From Hypericum androsaemum (Eukaryota; Streptophyta; Magnoliopsida; Malpighiales; Hypericaceae): DNA of 64,000 nt. How positions within the stretch are numbered: the stretch's first letter is position 1; each line of letters begins with the position of its first letter. The stretch covers positions 18,552,689 to 18,616,688 of the forward strand of contig OZ023180.1 of the NCBI GenBank assembly GCA_963995505.1, in the 5' to 3' direction. The notes beneath the pieces are model-generated. The model saw only the letters and a program-made list of their open reading frames with translations. It did not search any database and had not been told where the DNA came from. Position numbers and translations under genes: made by a program. This document shows positions 1-12,133 of the stretch, one piece after another.

Positions 1-933
1 CATTACTTTTTGCCCAGTCCGCAACAGGTCTGCGAATGAATGATCTTTCGAGTTAAAGGACATTCTATTCTCATCTCCCAGATTGCAACAAAATGCTAGA
101 TCATCCTGTATATCATGTCAATCATGTGTATGACCAGAGACTGCAGATTAGTCTAATGGTCCATGGATTAGGCCTATCACATCGTAAATTTTTACTCCGA
201 TGGTTACACTTGCCAGGATTGAATCTAGACCTTAATCAATTCCTCTACGCCTTGTGCTATTAGGCCAAATGCCCTTTGGCGTGAAATTTGACAAATGTAT
301 CAACGAAGAACTAAGATCAAATAAAAAAAATGCAGACCTCACGGCGTCCAGGTCCTTGCCATTGTTATCCAACACCACATCAAACAGAGCACCTTCAAGC
401 ACATTCCCTATTTCAGCTGGATTGCCCCAAACTGTCTTCCCTCCAGCACCAACAATTTCCTTCTCAACATCGAAAGTTCAAATCAGACCGAGAAATTAAA
501 AACAGGCAACCAAAATTCACATCCATCGAGGAACACTCACAGAGAATCTGCTAAAAGGAGGCTTCTTCATTTTATCAGAGCCCTCCTCGCCAACGGTCAA
601 GACGGTGGCCTCATGGCCCGAACCCAGAAGCTCCTTCGCGAAGTAGAACCCGATAACCGCGTGGCCGCCACTGTTGGTGTTCACTATCAGGACCTTCTTC
701 TTCTTCCCCGCACTCGCCCTGACCACCAAAGAAGAGGCGCGGTTTGATGACGATGACCATGTAGGGTGCTTGGATAGAGAGGATGATACGGAGAAAGGAG
801 ACGAGAGACGGGACGAAGGCGGCGAGGAAGAGACGGAGAGAGCCGGAGGGGAGAAGAGGGAATGTGGAGGGAGCTTGGATGGTAGAGAAGAGAAGAGGAG
901 AAAGGAGGATGGTGGAGCTAGAAGTGCAGCCAT
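1..933 (-). CDS. CSP41A: Chloroplast stem-loop binding protein of 41 kDa, CSP41a-type (5' part)
   Basis: Three exons are readable on the minus strand: 933-541 (131 codons), 459-338 and 29-1, the last running off the window. Exon 1 encodes a Ser/Pro-rich chloroplast transit peptide (about residues 1-72, likely cut near VRA/SAG), then the start of a Rossmann-like SDR fold with [20 protein letters not shown] at 81-100 and [11 protein letters not shown] at its end. Exon 2 reads [18 protein letters not shown] and then [13 protein letters not shown]; exon 3 begins PVADWAKS. These match the CSP41a family, whose members bind and cleave stem-loop RNA in the chloroplast stroma and stabilise plastid mRNA and rRNA. 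Introns are GTGAGT...AG (540-460) and GTCTGC...CAG (337-30). The ATG at 931-933 is the only sensible start. No frame damage is seen in this part. The assignment rests on remembered family sequence, and the C-terminal two thirds are outside the window. Confidence 0.9.
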
Positions 934-2403
934 TAGAGTTTGATTGTGTGAGAGCCAGTAGTTTAGTTATCAATTTATCTGATATAAGGTTTTTGTCCTC
1001 TTCTTTTAATATTAGTCAACTGCCAAACGGTTGTGTTTCCCGGGTTATTTTGGTCGTTGCATATTTTTTCACTTCAGGTTTAAGTGAAATAAATTTAAAT
1101 TTCTTATTGAATATTCAAGTTCAAATTTTAACAAAGAAAAAAAAAATCCTTTTAAGAATTACTCCTGAATTGATATTCGACTTGATAGTGTTTCAATCTA
1201 GGAAAAAAATGCTAATTCCGAAAAAGCCAAAAAAAATAAATCTTAATAGTTAACGATTGATCTTAATGGTAAAAGATTTTTATTCTATACAGAAAGTTTA
1301 GAGTTCGAAGTTCAAAGATGAAGTACACATCATCGGGCGAGTCACTCCGTGAATAAAGCCCGGGAATATACAAGAAAACCACGGAGTTGACAAGAAAAGA
1401 TAATTCCTGAATCCCGAAAAAGAAAATTATATTTCCTAAAATGAAACTAAAGTATTAAAGACTTGTTATAACTTTGGCATTTTCTTTAAGAATGGAAATA
1501 ATTTTGGAGAAAGAAGAAAGTAGGAACGGTTATAAAATACATTTAAACAAAGTAACTAAGTATTTGAATATTGAAAAGTACTTAGATGAAAGAAATGAGT
1601 AGCAATTTCACCTCCAAATGAAAATAGGAAATGACGGGAAAAAAGCAAGAAAATAGGAAAGAAAATTTTTATACACCTACAAAAAATAGGAATAAAAAGC
1701 TTTATACTCCTACAATAAAATATAGTTTTTTATGTCTTTTCATTTTTCCCACATCACTCCAAATTATATATATATTTTAAAGAATAAAACTGATTAGTGA
1801 TGCAATTCTTATTATCAAATCAAATACTCTATGTTTTATCTCCCTCCACCCTGTTCTTTGAGTACGATGCTGATTTCCACTGCGTACCTAAAAATTTGAT
1901 TTTAATCACTGACGCATTCAAGGAGTTCACAATTAGCAATGATATTGATGTGGTGTTGATTAGCCAGCATGTAAGTTGTCTCTACTTCCTCGCCTTTGAG
2001 ATTGGTACTGGAGCATCCTGTTTCGCAGGAGTAGAGCACGCTTTGTCCAGCCGGAGTTGTTTCAACTCCTTGTTAAGGGACTCAATAAGCGGGAGCTTGG
2101 TAGTGTGAGCATGCTTTCTCCATTTGCGTGCTCCATCGAGGTGAGAATCAATGGGGCCCTTGAGTTTCCCCTAGAGTTCCGTCTTGTTCTTATCAAATGG
2201 TCCATACCTTTCCCTAATCAAATGGGCCAAGGGTTTTCCATTGCCCTTATCAAAATTCGAGGTAGAGTCAACTGAGATCGGTGGGAGCTTGAGTATCGCA
2301 TCGATAGAAAAAAATAAGCTCTTGCATTTGCATTAGCACCTTGAGCATTACATCGGTAGAAAAAAAAGCTCTCGCATCACCGTCCACATCTTATCTAATC
2401 TCT
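934..2403. other. Intergenic, AT-rich
   Basis: Upstream flank of the CSP41a-type gene, followed by AT-rich sequence with A- and T-runs. I see no convincing gene, RNA or complete transposon here. The promoter must lie just right of 933, but no clear TATA box stands out. Confidence 0.5.
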
Positions 2404-2477
2404 CATTGAGAGTAATCCTGAAATCAATATCTTTGAGTATCATTGAGAGTAATCCTGAAATCAATATCTTTGAGTAT
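2404..2477. repeat. Tandem duplication, about 37-bp unit
   Basis: The unit CATTGAGAGTAATCCTGAAA followed by TCAATATCTTTGAGTAT occurs twice back to back. A third, diverged partial copy (CATGAAAGTAATCCTGAAAT) lies near 2555. This is local slippage in the 3' part of the remnant described at 2424-2998. Confidence 0.75.
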
Positions 2478-2998
2478 CATATCAATATTCTTTTCGATAG
2501 TAAAAATACTCGGTTGCATTTGCTTTCGCAATGTCAACATCTTATCTAATCTCTCATGAAAGTAATCCTGAAATTTGGCACTCGGACAGCATCCTCGACC
2601 TCCATCAGCACTCAGGTGGCATCTTTGGTCTCCACCGGCACTCGGACACTGTCCTCTGCCACCATTGGCACCCTTCACCGGTGCTCGGATGGCATTCTCG
2701 ATCTCCATCGACACTTGAACAACGTCCTCCTCCTTCATTCAGACAACATCCTCCACCTCCACTGGAAAGCCACTAGCAACCTCCACCAGTACTCGGACAG
2801 CCACCGACACCTCTACCGGCACTGGGATAGCCACCGACACCTTCTTGTTCTTATTTCTCTTATTATTTTTCTTAGAAGATGATCTGTGTTGGAGTGCGGC
2901 GCGCTTGACAGCCTCCTCTTCAATGAGCTGATCCCCTATCTCTTGAGCAAGGAGCTCTCGTGAGTGAAAATGATAATATGAAATCTTGGAAGATTGAG
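2424..2998 (-). pseudogene. Unrecognised coding remnant with a degenerate repeat
   Basis: A minus-strand frame is open over most of this stretch with one in-frame TGA (2739-2741). It reads a basic part (SSSKKNNKRNKNKK), then a degenerate tandem repeat rich in Val/Pro, and ends FQDYFHERLDKMLTLRKQMQ... On the plus strand the repeat appears as recurring CCACCGGCACTCGGACA-like units. Its 5' side is cut at 2999 by the target duplication of the element at 3008. I do not recognise the family. It may be a broken gene or simply an open low-complexity repeat. Confidence 0.3.
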
Positions 2999-3007
2999 AA
3001 ATAAATA

Positions 3008-3886
3008 GGGAAAAGTCCACTTTAGTACCCTGTGGTATCGCCCAAAATTACTTTAGTACTCTGTAGTAAAAAACTGACCAATCGAGTCATACTTATTCCA
3101 ATTAACATCAAAAAGGTCCTTGGGCAACTGCCCGGAGCTGCACGGACCCGCTCGAATGCTGCCCGGACTACGTGGCCAGCCACATCACCAAAATTTGATG
3201 ATGTGGTGCCACGTGAAGGAGGAGGAGGAGGATGAGGAGGAGGATGAGGAGGAGGAGGAGGAGGAGGAGGAGAAGAGGAGGAGGAGGAGGAAGTGGAGGA
3301 GGAGGAGAACGAAGTGGAGGAGGAGGCGGAGGAGGAGGAGGAGTAGGAGGAGGAGGACGAAGTGGAGGAGGAGGAGGAGGCGGAGGAGGAGGAGGAGGAG
3401 GATGAAGTAGAGGAGGAGGAGGAGGAGGAGGACGAGGAGGAGGAGGACGAAGTGGAGGAGGAGGAGGAGGAGAAGAGGAGGAGGAGGAGGACGAAGTGGA
3501 GGAGGAGGAGGCGGAGGAGGAGGAGGAGGACGAAGTGGAGGAGGAGGAGGACGAGGCGGAGGAGGAGGAGGACGAAGTGGAGGAGGAGGACGAAGTAGAG
3601 GAGGAGGCGGAGGAGGAGGAGGAGGCGGAGGAGGAGGAGGAGGAGGAGGAGAGGAAGAGAGGGAAGAAGATGGTTGTCCACGTGGCGCCACGTCATCAAG
3701 TTTTGGTGACGTGGCTGGCCATGTAGTCCGGGCAGCGTTCGGGCGGGTCCGGGTAGCTCCGGGCAGCTGCCCGAGGACCTTTTTGATGTTAATTGGAATA
3801 AGTATGACTCGATTGGTCAGTTTTTTACCACAGGGTACTAAAGTGATTTTGGGCGATACCACAGGGTACTAAAGTGGACTTTTCCC
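3008..3886. mobile_element. Long-TIR foldback MITE, Mutator-like, with 9-bp TSD
   Basis: The element begins GGGAAAAGTCCACTTTAG and ends with its inverse (CTAAAGTGGACTTTTCCC). The two arms are inverted repeats of roughly 210 bp (3008-3220 and 3676-3886), each carrying a GGGCAGCTGCCC-like dyad and a CCACGTG-type end. The flanking 9-mer AAATAAATA is present on both sides (2999-3007 and 3887-3895), a perfect direct duplication of the length Mutator-like elements make. It has no transposase, so it is non-autonomous. The interior is a long GAG/GAGGAG tract. The same arms recur at 59468-60915. Confidence 0.88.
3218..3662. repeat. Expanded (GAG)n purine tract
   Basis: About 440 bp of almost pure GAG/GAA/GCG-interrupted trinucleotide repeat, all purine-rich on the plus strand, fills the loop of the foldback element. 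Open frames through it encode only Glu/Arg, Ser or Leu/Pro homopolymer-like peptides and are not genes. Long homopurine/homopyrimidine tracts can form triplex (H-DNA) structures. Confidence 0.92.
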
Positions 3887-3895
3887 AAATAAATA

Positions 3896-4600
3896 TAGTA
3901 ATGAATTTTTCTTTTATTTGATACAAAAGAATTGAGTTACCACTATCTAAAAATTATTTCTTTATGATCATAGATTATGACTTAAAATAAAAAAGAGAAC
4001 ATCTTTAAAAATTCGATAAAAGTCAACAATCGCCTAAAAAAACTTATTACAGAGACAAAAAATTTTTCCAACTCGATATATTATTCATTTCTCGTTTGAA
4101 CCTTCATATCTAGAAATCTTTAATGCATACAATATTTCTGGAAGTTATTTTCTCCTACGTAGGTTGTACCTAAAATATACCACAATTCTATAAAAAAAAA
4201 TATTAAAATATGATGAGAAGATCACATCATAAGTAACATACTGATGTAATACTCCGATAACAGATGCTCTCACAACTTATCAACCACCTTGTTTTTCGTT
4301 TTTTTGGTTCAAGTTTTTGAAATCTTTGATTTAGTCTTTGAAGCCATTAAAAATCAGAAGTATGAATAATCTTTGATAGGGCTCAATACCCTTTGACCCG
4401 CCCTCCATCGTTTCTCCGGCCAAGAAACCAGATCAATTTTTAGAACACAGATTCTAGATCTCCACCCTCTTCCCGTCGAACACCCACCCACGCCTAACCT
4501 TTTCCCTGTTCGTCAGACCCAGAACCATCAAATAACTAGATCTGGCCAAAAGATTCACCCTACATCTGTCTCATCTGGTCACACAAAAGGAGGAAGTATA
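3896..4600. other. Intergenic, AT-rich
   Basis: Nothing specific is visible. The stretch is AT-rich, with a short pyrimidine-rich part near 4385-4520. Confidence 0.5.
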
Positions 4601-4639
4601 TTGTGAGGTCTAACGAAGTCTAAGACAGCATCGTTCCCC

Positions 4640-5435
4640 CAGCAGACGCGAAAAATGACAGGGGATAAGTTCTTGTATTCGTAGAATGAGAAATCTACGA
4701 CATGTCAATCCAATGGCACAACAACAGCAAGGATCCAATTGGTGGATCAAGTGTGGTTACCGTTACACATTTTTCAAGCATACAGACGAGGAGATTGCCC
4801 AGATATGTCCGTTTATGAAGGTTAAATAAGATGAGTTTTTTTGTACCCAAACTTTGCAAGTCATCATTTCTGCTCTATAAAGAGTACACAACTATGATAT
4901 TGAATGTGCCTAGAGTTCTTTCCATCATTTAGCCGAATTACATATATCTGTAGTGTGATGACATTGCGACATGTCACTCGCCTTTCGACATCATACTTGA
5001 AAATGCCGCCCCTGTCACGTCTCGTGCTCCGAATTTATGGGAGCCAAAGCTTAATGATTTCTTCCATGGTTGCGGTCGAAGCTATGCTAAAATTTGATGT
5101 TAAAGATCTTAAGGAAAAAGTGGATTCCTTGGATGTCAAAGGGGTAGAAAAAAGAGAGTCGATGATCCATTTCGAGAAAAATATGCACATCTTGTCATCT
5201 ATAACAATAACGTTGATGAACACTATTGATGAGTTTGGAAAATCAACACTTGAGATGAAAACAAATGTTAAGCAAATTAAGACAAGGTTGGAAAATAAGA
5301 TGTTTTAAATTAATCAGAAGTCGAAGGAGTTTGAAAACATTCTTGTGAGGAACCAAAAGATGATAACATGTGTGAGATTTATCACGGGTTTCCTGGCGTG
5401 GATTACCGCATCCTTTGTGAACACGCGTTCATCCT
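4640..5435 (+). pseudogene. Unrecognised ORF remnants, coiled coil plus hydrophobic tail
   Basis: A frame around 4700-4828 reads NWWIKCGYRYTFFKHTDEE and stops. A second frame from 5065 reads AMLKFDVKDLKEKVDSLDVK and then more coiled-coil-like sequence to a TAA at 5306-5308. Past that stop the same frame continues EFENILVRNQK and a hydrophobic stretch ITGFLAWITASFV. The layout (small N-terminal part, coiled coil, C-terminal membrane segment) resembles the transposon-associated GRF-type genes, like the one at 62452, but no zinc-binding residues are recognisable. It is best treated as a decayed gene of unknown identity. Confidence 0.3.
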
Positions 5436-5665
5436 TTGTGTAATCATTATACAATGTCTTCAAGTACTATCATATCTTTTGGATACTTCTACTTGTTGTA
5501 AATTTGTTTCGATAACTCCAACTACTGTGATTGCAGTACACGTATCTAAAAAATATCATCAATCATTAAAATATATAAGATGCTCAAATCAGTTATATTC
5601 TTATAAGGTTGAATATCGCCTATGTGACTCTTGCAATAGCGACTACAACACAAATTTTTAAGAAA

Positions 5666-5762
5666 ATAAATGTTAGTCACATTTATTATATATTAAAAGA
5701 TATATGTTAGTCACATGTATTATCCATTAAAACATATATGTTAGTCACGTATATTATCAAAC
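5666..5762. repeat. Short tandem repeat, three units
   Basis: TATGTTAGTCACATGTATTA-like units (about 37 bp) occur three times in a row with small changes. Confidence 0.7.
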
Positions 5763-6781
5763 AAAAAATCAGTTTCCAAATTATCTCCTAGTTGATAAAA
5801 AAATTAGAGATAACATCAATGACAATTTTTTGGTGCTCCAGTTCTATAAAAGAAATTAAATTATAGTATTTTTATTTTGTTATAATCAAATAAAAAAATT
5901 GATTGACATAAACCAATTTTTAAAAGTGAACCTACTAAAATATTTTTTAAAAAATAAATGTTACCGAATCAAAACTACCTGCCTCATTATGAAAAACCCC
6001 ATTTTTAAGTCTCTTCAGTTTTTATCTAAAAAATAACCAAATCAGATTATCAGAAAGTCTCATCGTTCTAGTCCTCATAATTTACCACTTTATTTGTTTC
6101 TAAATACTTCTTATTCCTACATTATTCATTCTATGCACAAAGTACGAATGTAAAGCTTTAAACTCCCACAACAAGTTCATATTTTTATCCAAATATTTTA
6201 TTTGTAAACAAAAAGATTTAAACAAGAAACTAATAACTATCTTGAGAAAATTTCAAAGTGAAAATGTATTAACTTTTCAACAATCAGAGAATTTATTTAC
6301 TTTCTAAAAATAACTTTCTCATTTGGTATAGATTTTTTAGGTACTATTATCTCAAGTCACATGAAACATATATTATCTAACGAGTTAAAACGTCATCACA
6401 TTATCCAAAAATTAGTCTTTATGTAGTATGATAGGCTTGAGAGAATGATTTGTAGCGACTCGAGACTACAATTTTGACTCATCATTTATACCATGTTTCT
6501 CGTAGGATTTTTTATGAGTAGAATTTATTAATGATAATAATAATATTAACAACCTAATTCTCTCCGAAACGATGTCCGCCTCTGTCACAGGAGTAGCAAT
6601 CTTCGGAAGGAGCCATAAATAGAAAGCCAATTTAATACAACAACATAACTAACTTAAAATTCCATCTCCTAAATTTATATAATAGATATATACTTACATC
6701 ATCGCCGGAAACAACTTGATATCCAGATCAAAGCTAACATAATAAAAACAATAGCTATAAATTAAAATTATTAGAAGTTAT
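5763..6781. other. Intergenic, AT-rich
   Basis: I see no gene or recognisable element up to the left LTR of the Athila-type element. Confidence 0.5.
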
Positions 6782-8256
6782 TGAAAGAAAGGATTTTTAC
6801 ACCCCTCTTGCAATAAAGAGTAAGTAATGGATTGTCGTTCTACAAGGACTAAGTTCTAGGCCACAAATACGACTCCACCACTAGTTTAGGACTACAAATT
6901 AAGGATATGTCAATTCCAAACACGAGTTGGTTACTACAACGACTAAACTAGAAGAAGATTTAAACAATAAAGGAAAGAGTGGGCTTGGCACCAATGACAC
7001 CTAGATAACCAAATGGCCAATGAGGTTTATTAAGTTTGTGTTATGGTCTGAGTATTTCTAAAGCAACTAATCAACGCTCCTTCTATTAATTAGTCTAAAT
7101 TGGGTATTAATTAAGCTTAGTTAAACTAATCGTACTTTTACAACTAATTAGCCACCTAAGCTAATTAATTACTAATTATAACTATCACCCTTTAGACAAC
7201 TAACTACTTAATGAGATCCCTCATTAAAAGGCAACTAATTAACTAGTTAAATAGTCCATCAATCCTAACCCCTCCCGACAATTAGTATTAATCAAGTTCA
7301 TAATCAAGGTGATCAATCAAAATGAAGCATTAAACTCATTAACTAGTTCACAAACCTTAGCATTTTAACTCCACTAAACTATAGGCTAAGTAGATGCTAT
7401 CAAGGCACCCAACCCACTAATCAACTACTCACACATATCAATTACAGAACTAAACACATCCATTAAATAAAACAAGTAAACTATGAACATAAAAGAGAAG
7501 GTTAAAGAAAGCTCAAGATGATCTTCAAAGCTTCCAAAAGTTCTCCTTCAAGTTTTCTACAAGCTTCAACAATGGTGAGCCAAGCTTCTCTTCTAAAAGA
7601 GAGAGAGAGTGGAGTTGGTGAGTGAATGGTGGGAAAATATCTAAAGTGTCTAAGAGTTAGCTTCCAAGAAAAGCCAAAGAAGCTATATATACAAAAATTC
7701 CCAACTTAAAACTAACTAAACTATTCCTAAAGTTCCAGCCAAGTAAAGCCACGGATAATCCCGAAATGGGCCCAAAATGGTTCATGAATTCTGGCCCATT
7801 TTGGCTAGGCAAGTTCTCAGATTTGAATTTTACTTTGGACGTATTTTTTGCCCTTTTAAACTTCGAATTTTAAGAAGACCATTGAGATAAAGTTGTAGCC
7901 ACGGATGTCTTCTTTACTCGTCTCCATCGGACTTTGTATGAAAAAGTTATCTTCATTTGAGTCGCTCAAGATCAGTTTGTGCAATGTCGTCGCGGTCTCG
8001 ATTGTGCACCATTCTTCACGGCTGATCCAATCATCTTTGACACGATCCAAGGTGCACCAATATCCTCCTCGCATCTCCACAAAGTCTCCTAGCAATAAAC
8101 ACAAATAAAACGCAATGAAAATCACAAGAACTACACTAAAACGTTCAAAGCATGAAATATGACACTACATCACTACATAACAAACAAAAATACTAGAAAC
8201 AACAAAAAATCAACACTAAAACATACATAGATGATAGAGTGTTTCCACACTCATCA
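6782..8256 (-). repeat. 3' LTR of the Athila-type element
   Basis: Pairs with 14131-15617. Shared landmarks are ACACCCCTCTTG near the left end, CTCCACCACTAGTTTAGGAC, the AACTAATTAACTAGTTAAAT block, and ACACTCATCA at the right end. Confidence 0.9.
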
Positions 8257-8268
8257 CACTCCCACACT
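8257..8268 (-). other. Candidate polypurine tract
   Basis: On the minus strand the sequence abutting the 3' LTR is AGTGTGGGAGTG, the purine-rich form common in plant gypsy elements, where plus-strand cDNA synthesis is primed. Confidence 0.6.
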
Positions 8269-10891
8269 TAAATCATTGCTTGCTCTTAAGAAAAACTCAT
8301 CCATGGTATACAAATACAAACACGATCACATAAGAAAGAAAAATACGACAAGGATAAGACTAGGCATGATTAATTCACAATTTAACTCCTCTCAAAATCT
8401 CAAACTCATATCAAAAGACCACCCCACAACCTAGCTAGTACATCAACCCAAATACAAAGAGTAAGAACCGGTAGACACCTCACCACTGAGTAGTTTAACT
8501 AAGTATTATCACTATGTAAAAGACATTAGAAGGTTAACCACTCAGAGGTTCAGAAATTTTTAGCTCACGATTTGTAATTAGCCAACTTCCTATCTCTCGC
8601 GTACATGACCGATGTCTTTTAAAGTATCATACGTCCTACTCAACAGTGTCTCAAAGTCGTGTGGTTGCCCGTGAACAGGGGGCTTTCAATCGGGTTGTAA
8701 TGGGGGTAAGGTATTGGTGAGATAATATATATGGATAGTAGTTAAACCACCCAATCCGAGGACTTATTGCTAAAGTACTCTAGTCTCTCGTCTATTCTAA
8801 ACATCCTCACCATAAATAGTTAAAGCACACTCCCAAAATTTACCCATTTCCTAAGACCGCGTAGCACGAGTTATGTCAATAATTAATGCCTTATTCAACC
8901 TTCACTTCACTTCCCTTTCTTTCTTTTTTTTCTTTTTTTCTTTTCTTTTTAATCTTTTTTTTCCTCTTTCATTTACAAACACAAACTTGGCATTTTCTAG
9001 GCAAAAACTCGGCTTCTTTGTATGGCCTTTCAATTACCCAAATTCCCAATAAATTAACCCATAAGAATACTAAGCTACCAACTAAATCCAATACAAAACA
9101 TCTCCCAAAAATTTAAACTTATGCGTCCTCGGATCGGATGACCAAAGGTCGGAAGGATGGTGGATATAAGGCTTAAAGTTGGTATACATATAATATGATC
9201 AAAGAATGGCTAGGCTCAATGGGTTAAAGCAATGGATATAAAGGTTCTTGGCTCTAAAGCTCTACGCTCTAAAGCTCTAGGCTCAATTTCAAAGGATTAG
9301 CCCCCGTCATTCACTAACACCACACAACCAAGACCATGTCAAGTACTAGTAGGATACCTTGATCAACCAAACTCAAGTAGGCACCTCATGAATAAACGCA
9401 GACAGTTGTCTCCTTCTTCGGCTCAAAGTTCCTTACAAGGTCACTCATCAACCCTCTAGTCTAATCTATATAGTGAGACCATTAGTATAAACAACAGAGG
9501 GTGAGGTTTCTACAAGTTCTTAGGTCATGTGCTCGAGTTCATTTCCTAACTAGGTGTGTAGTAAACTTCTAACACAATTTAAAGAATTTTGAAGGGGATC
9601 AAATTTTAAAAATTTATGCCAAATCAATGCCTAAACTAGACAACAAAGACCTAAACACACAAAGGATTCCTAAGTGGAACCACACCTCCACACTTCAATA
9701 ACACATTGTCCTCAAGGTATAGGGAGCACAAAGACATCTAAACAATTAAGCTATACCAACAAACGCATTAACAACCAAGCATGAACATCAATCAAATATG
9801 AAGAACAAGACATCATAAAGACATATAGCAAACTCAAGACATCACAAAGACAAGAAAATAATGAAAGAAAAATAAAGTGCTAGGAAACTTCCCTTAGTCT
9901 TGAGTTGGAGATGGTGGTGGTGGTGGAATGTTGTATCCAGATCATTCCACCATTTGCTGGATGTAGTAGCCTTGATGCCGAAGTTTCCATTCTATTCATT
10001 TGTTCTAGGCATTTATGGTGTGCATTACCTCTAGGACCTCGCTCCATCGATCAGTTGGGTGGATTGGGAGGATTTAGGAGGTAAGGTTCTAATAGATTTA
10101 GTTAGCAAAGATTTGAGATCCCTTTCACCCTGAACTAGAAGAAGTCATAAACTACAAAGTTATCGGCCTATCTCTTATCTTTTCATAGCAACAAGAATCA
10201 CCTCAATCCAAGTCTCGATCACCAAGATATGGCCTATTTACTAATGATAGGTGAGGTGGCCTTGTGCCTTCGAAATGCCCACGACTTCCAGAGAAATGCC
10301 ACGATCGTGGCAAGGGCTGGGCCACGACCGTGGCCTTCAAAAAATTTTAAGTCATGGACTTACAGAGATTTTGCATGATCAAGGCCACGACAGTGGCCCT
10401 TATTTTCTATTCTCCTTAGATTTGAGACACCTTTCACCCAGAACTAGAAGAAATTATCAACTACAAAGTCGTAGGCCTACCTCTTAGATTTCCATAGCCA
10501 TAAGAATCACCTCAATACGAGGCTCAAGTACCTACTAATGATAGGTAAGGTAGCCTTGTGCCTTCAAAATGGCCCCATCATTCCAGAGATGTGCCACGAC
10601 CGTGGTGGGTTGGGCCATGACCGTGGCCCTTGTTTTTCACCATCCTTCAATTTTTGACTCCCCCGACATGTCTCGTGACCCTCATTGAGCATCCAGAAGT
10701 CCAAGACAAGTCTGAAATTCTTGAGATCACCTTCAAAATGTAAGAGAACCCATAAGCATGAACCAATGCTTCAAAATTATACCCGAATAAGAACAAACAT
10801 AATATGAAAAATACATATAGACAAAGACATTATAAAGACAATTTAAAAACATGCTAAGTTATAGTCGTTAGCTTGACTTTACTCCCCTTTT
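8269..10891 (-). other. 3' non-coding part of the Athila-type element
   Basis: Lies between the pol stop (10892) and the polypurine tract. It has no convincing ORF. Athila elements often carry an envelope-like ORF here, and I could not recognise one. It contains a poly-pyrimidine run near 8905-8970 and the duplicated palindrome-bearing block at 10108-10630. Confidence 0.6.
10108..10630. repeat. Tandem duplication carrying CCACGACCGTGG palindromes
   Basis: Two diverged copies (about 10108-10340 and 10420-10630) share the blocks AACTAGAAGAA, CATAGC, AAGAATCACCTCAAT, CTAATGATAGGT and GCCTTGTGCCTTC. Each ends in near-palindromes of the form GCCACGACCGTGGC; about five occur (near 10298, 10322, 10383, 10591 and 10612), some with a changed base. 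Confidence 0.75.
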
Positions 10892-12110
10892 TTATGCATC
10901 GGAGGGTGAAGTCACAGGTTGCACCTCCAAACTTTGTGCAATATCGCCACCAAGGTAAATCTTGCACCTTTGGCCATTCATCTTGAAGACTCCTCCATTA
11001 CTTCTTTCTAATTTGAGGGTACCAAATAGAAAAGTTTTTACCACCTTGAAAGGTCCACTCCACTTGGACTTGAGTTTTCCCAAAAAAAGTTTTAACCGAG
11101 AGTTGTAGAGTAACACTTGATGACCCTCCTTGAATTCCTTCTTCACGATGTGGGTATCATGTTTCTTCTTCATATTCTCCTTATTAAGCCTTTTCACCCC
11201 CGGCTTGGCTCCCTCCTCCAAGTGGATGTAATGCATAATCATGTCGAGATTTGTCCCCTTGATATCAGATTTTTGGCACGCCATGGCCTTAATCCGTTTG
11301 TTAACAACTTCAAGCACCTTCTCCTCTTGCTCCTTAGAGAGCTTGTTGGAGATGATAATGGGGAGTCTTCCTCCATCCACCAAGAATGCATATCTTAAGT
11401 GGGATGGTAACTCTTTCAACTCCAAACTCGGAGTCTTAATGATGGAAGGTGAAGTACGATTCTTCAAATAAAGCTCCAAATCCTCGTGGAGAATTCTTTT
11501 ATCAGCTTTTTCCTCAAACTCTTTCAAGTTTTCCTCTTCTTGTTCTCCATCATTCTCTTCATCTATTCCATCTTCAATCTTTAACGTGCTCTCCTTGCCC
11601 AACTTGAGGACACAATCTTCAACCATATCAATCTTCATGCACACGCCTTCATCACGAGGGTGACGCATCGTATTGGACATCTTGAACTCTACTTTCTCCT
11701 CCCCTATCCTAAAGACCAATCTTCCTTCATGTACGTCCACCAAGGCACGTGCCGTGTTGAGAAATGGTTGGCCAAGAATTAGTGGACAACTCTTGTCCTT
11801 TTCGAAATCCGACACCACAAAGTCCACGGGGAAAATAAGCTTATCAATCTTTAACAAGACATCCTCCACAATCCTGAATGGCTTCTTTACGGTCTGGTCT
11901 GCCAATTGGAGATGCATAGAAGTGAGTTTTACCTCACACAAGTCAAGTCTCCTCAGAATAGACAAAGGCATCAAGTTAATGCTAGCGCCTAAATCACATA
12001 AGCACTTGGAAAACTCAACATCACCAAGAAAACAAGGAATAGTGAAACTCTCAGGATCTTTTAACTTTGTCGGGAGATCTTTGGAGATGAGAGAGCTTCA
12101 CTTCTCCGTG
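10892..12110 (-). pseudogene. Athila-type pol, protease fused to integrase C-terminus
   Basis: The minus-strand frame reads PESFTIPCFLGDVEFSKCLC followed by DLGASINLMPLSIL, the aspartic protease active site in the DLGAS form usual in this lineage. It continues through LILGQPFLNTARALVDV into the start of reverse transcriptase (SDIKG..., LEEGAKP). There, without losing frame, it jumps to MKKKHDTHIVKKEFKEGHQV and then LLYNSRLKLFLGKLKSKWSG plus PFKVV, the C-terminal end of an Athila integrase. Reverse transcriptase catalytic motifs, RNase H and the integrase catalytic core are absent. From the ATG at 11974 the frame is open for 360 codons. Above that it is interrupted by TGA codons near 12078 and 12132. 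The copy cannot move on its own. Confidence 0.85.
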
Positions 12111-12133
12111 AGGGCTACCATCTCTCCATCTTT

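Noticed and set aside
3022..3862. Long open frames of Ser/Leu, Pro/Leu or Glu/Arg on both strands
   Set aside because: They are translations of the GAG trinucleotide tract and of inverted transposon arms, with no domain and no plausible start context.
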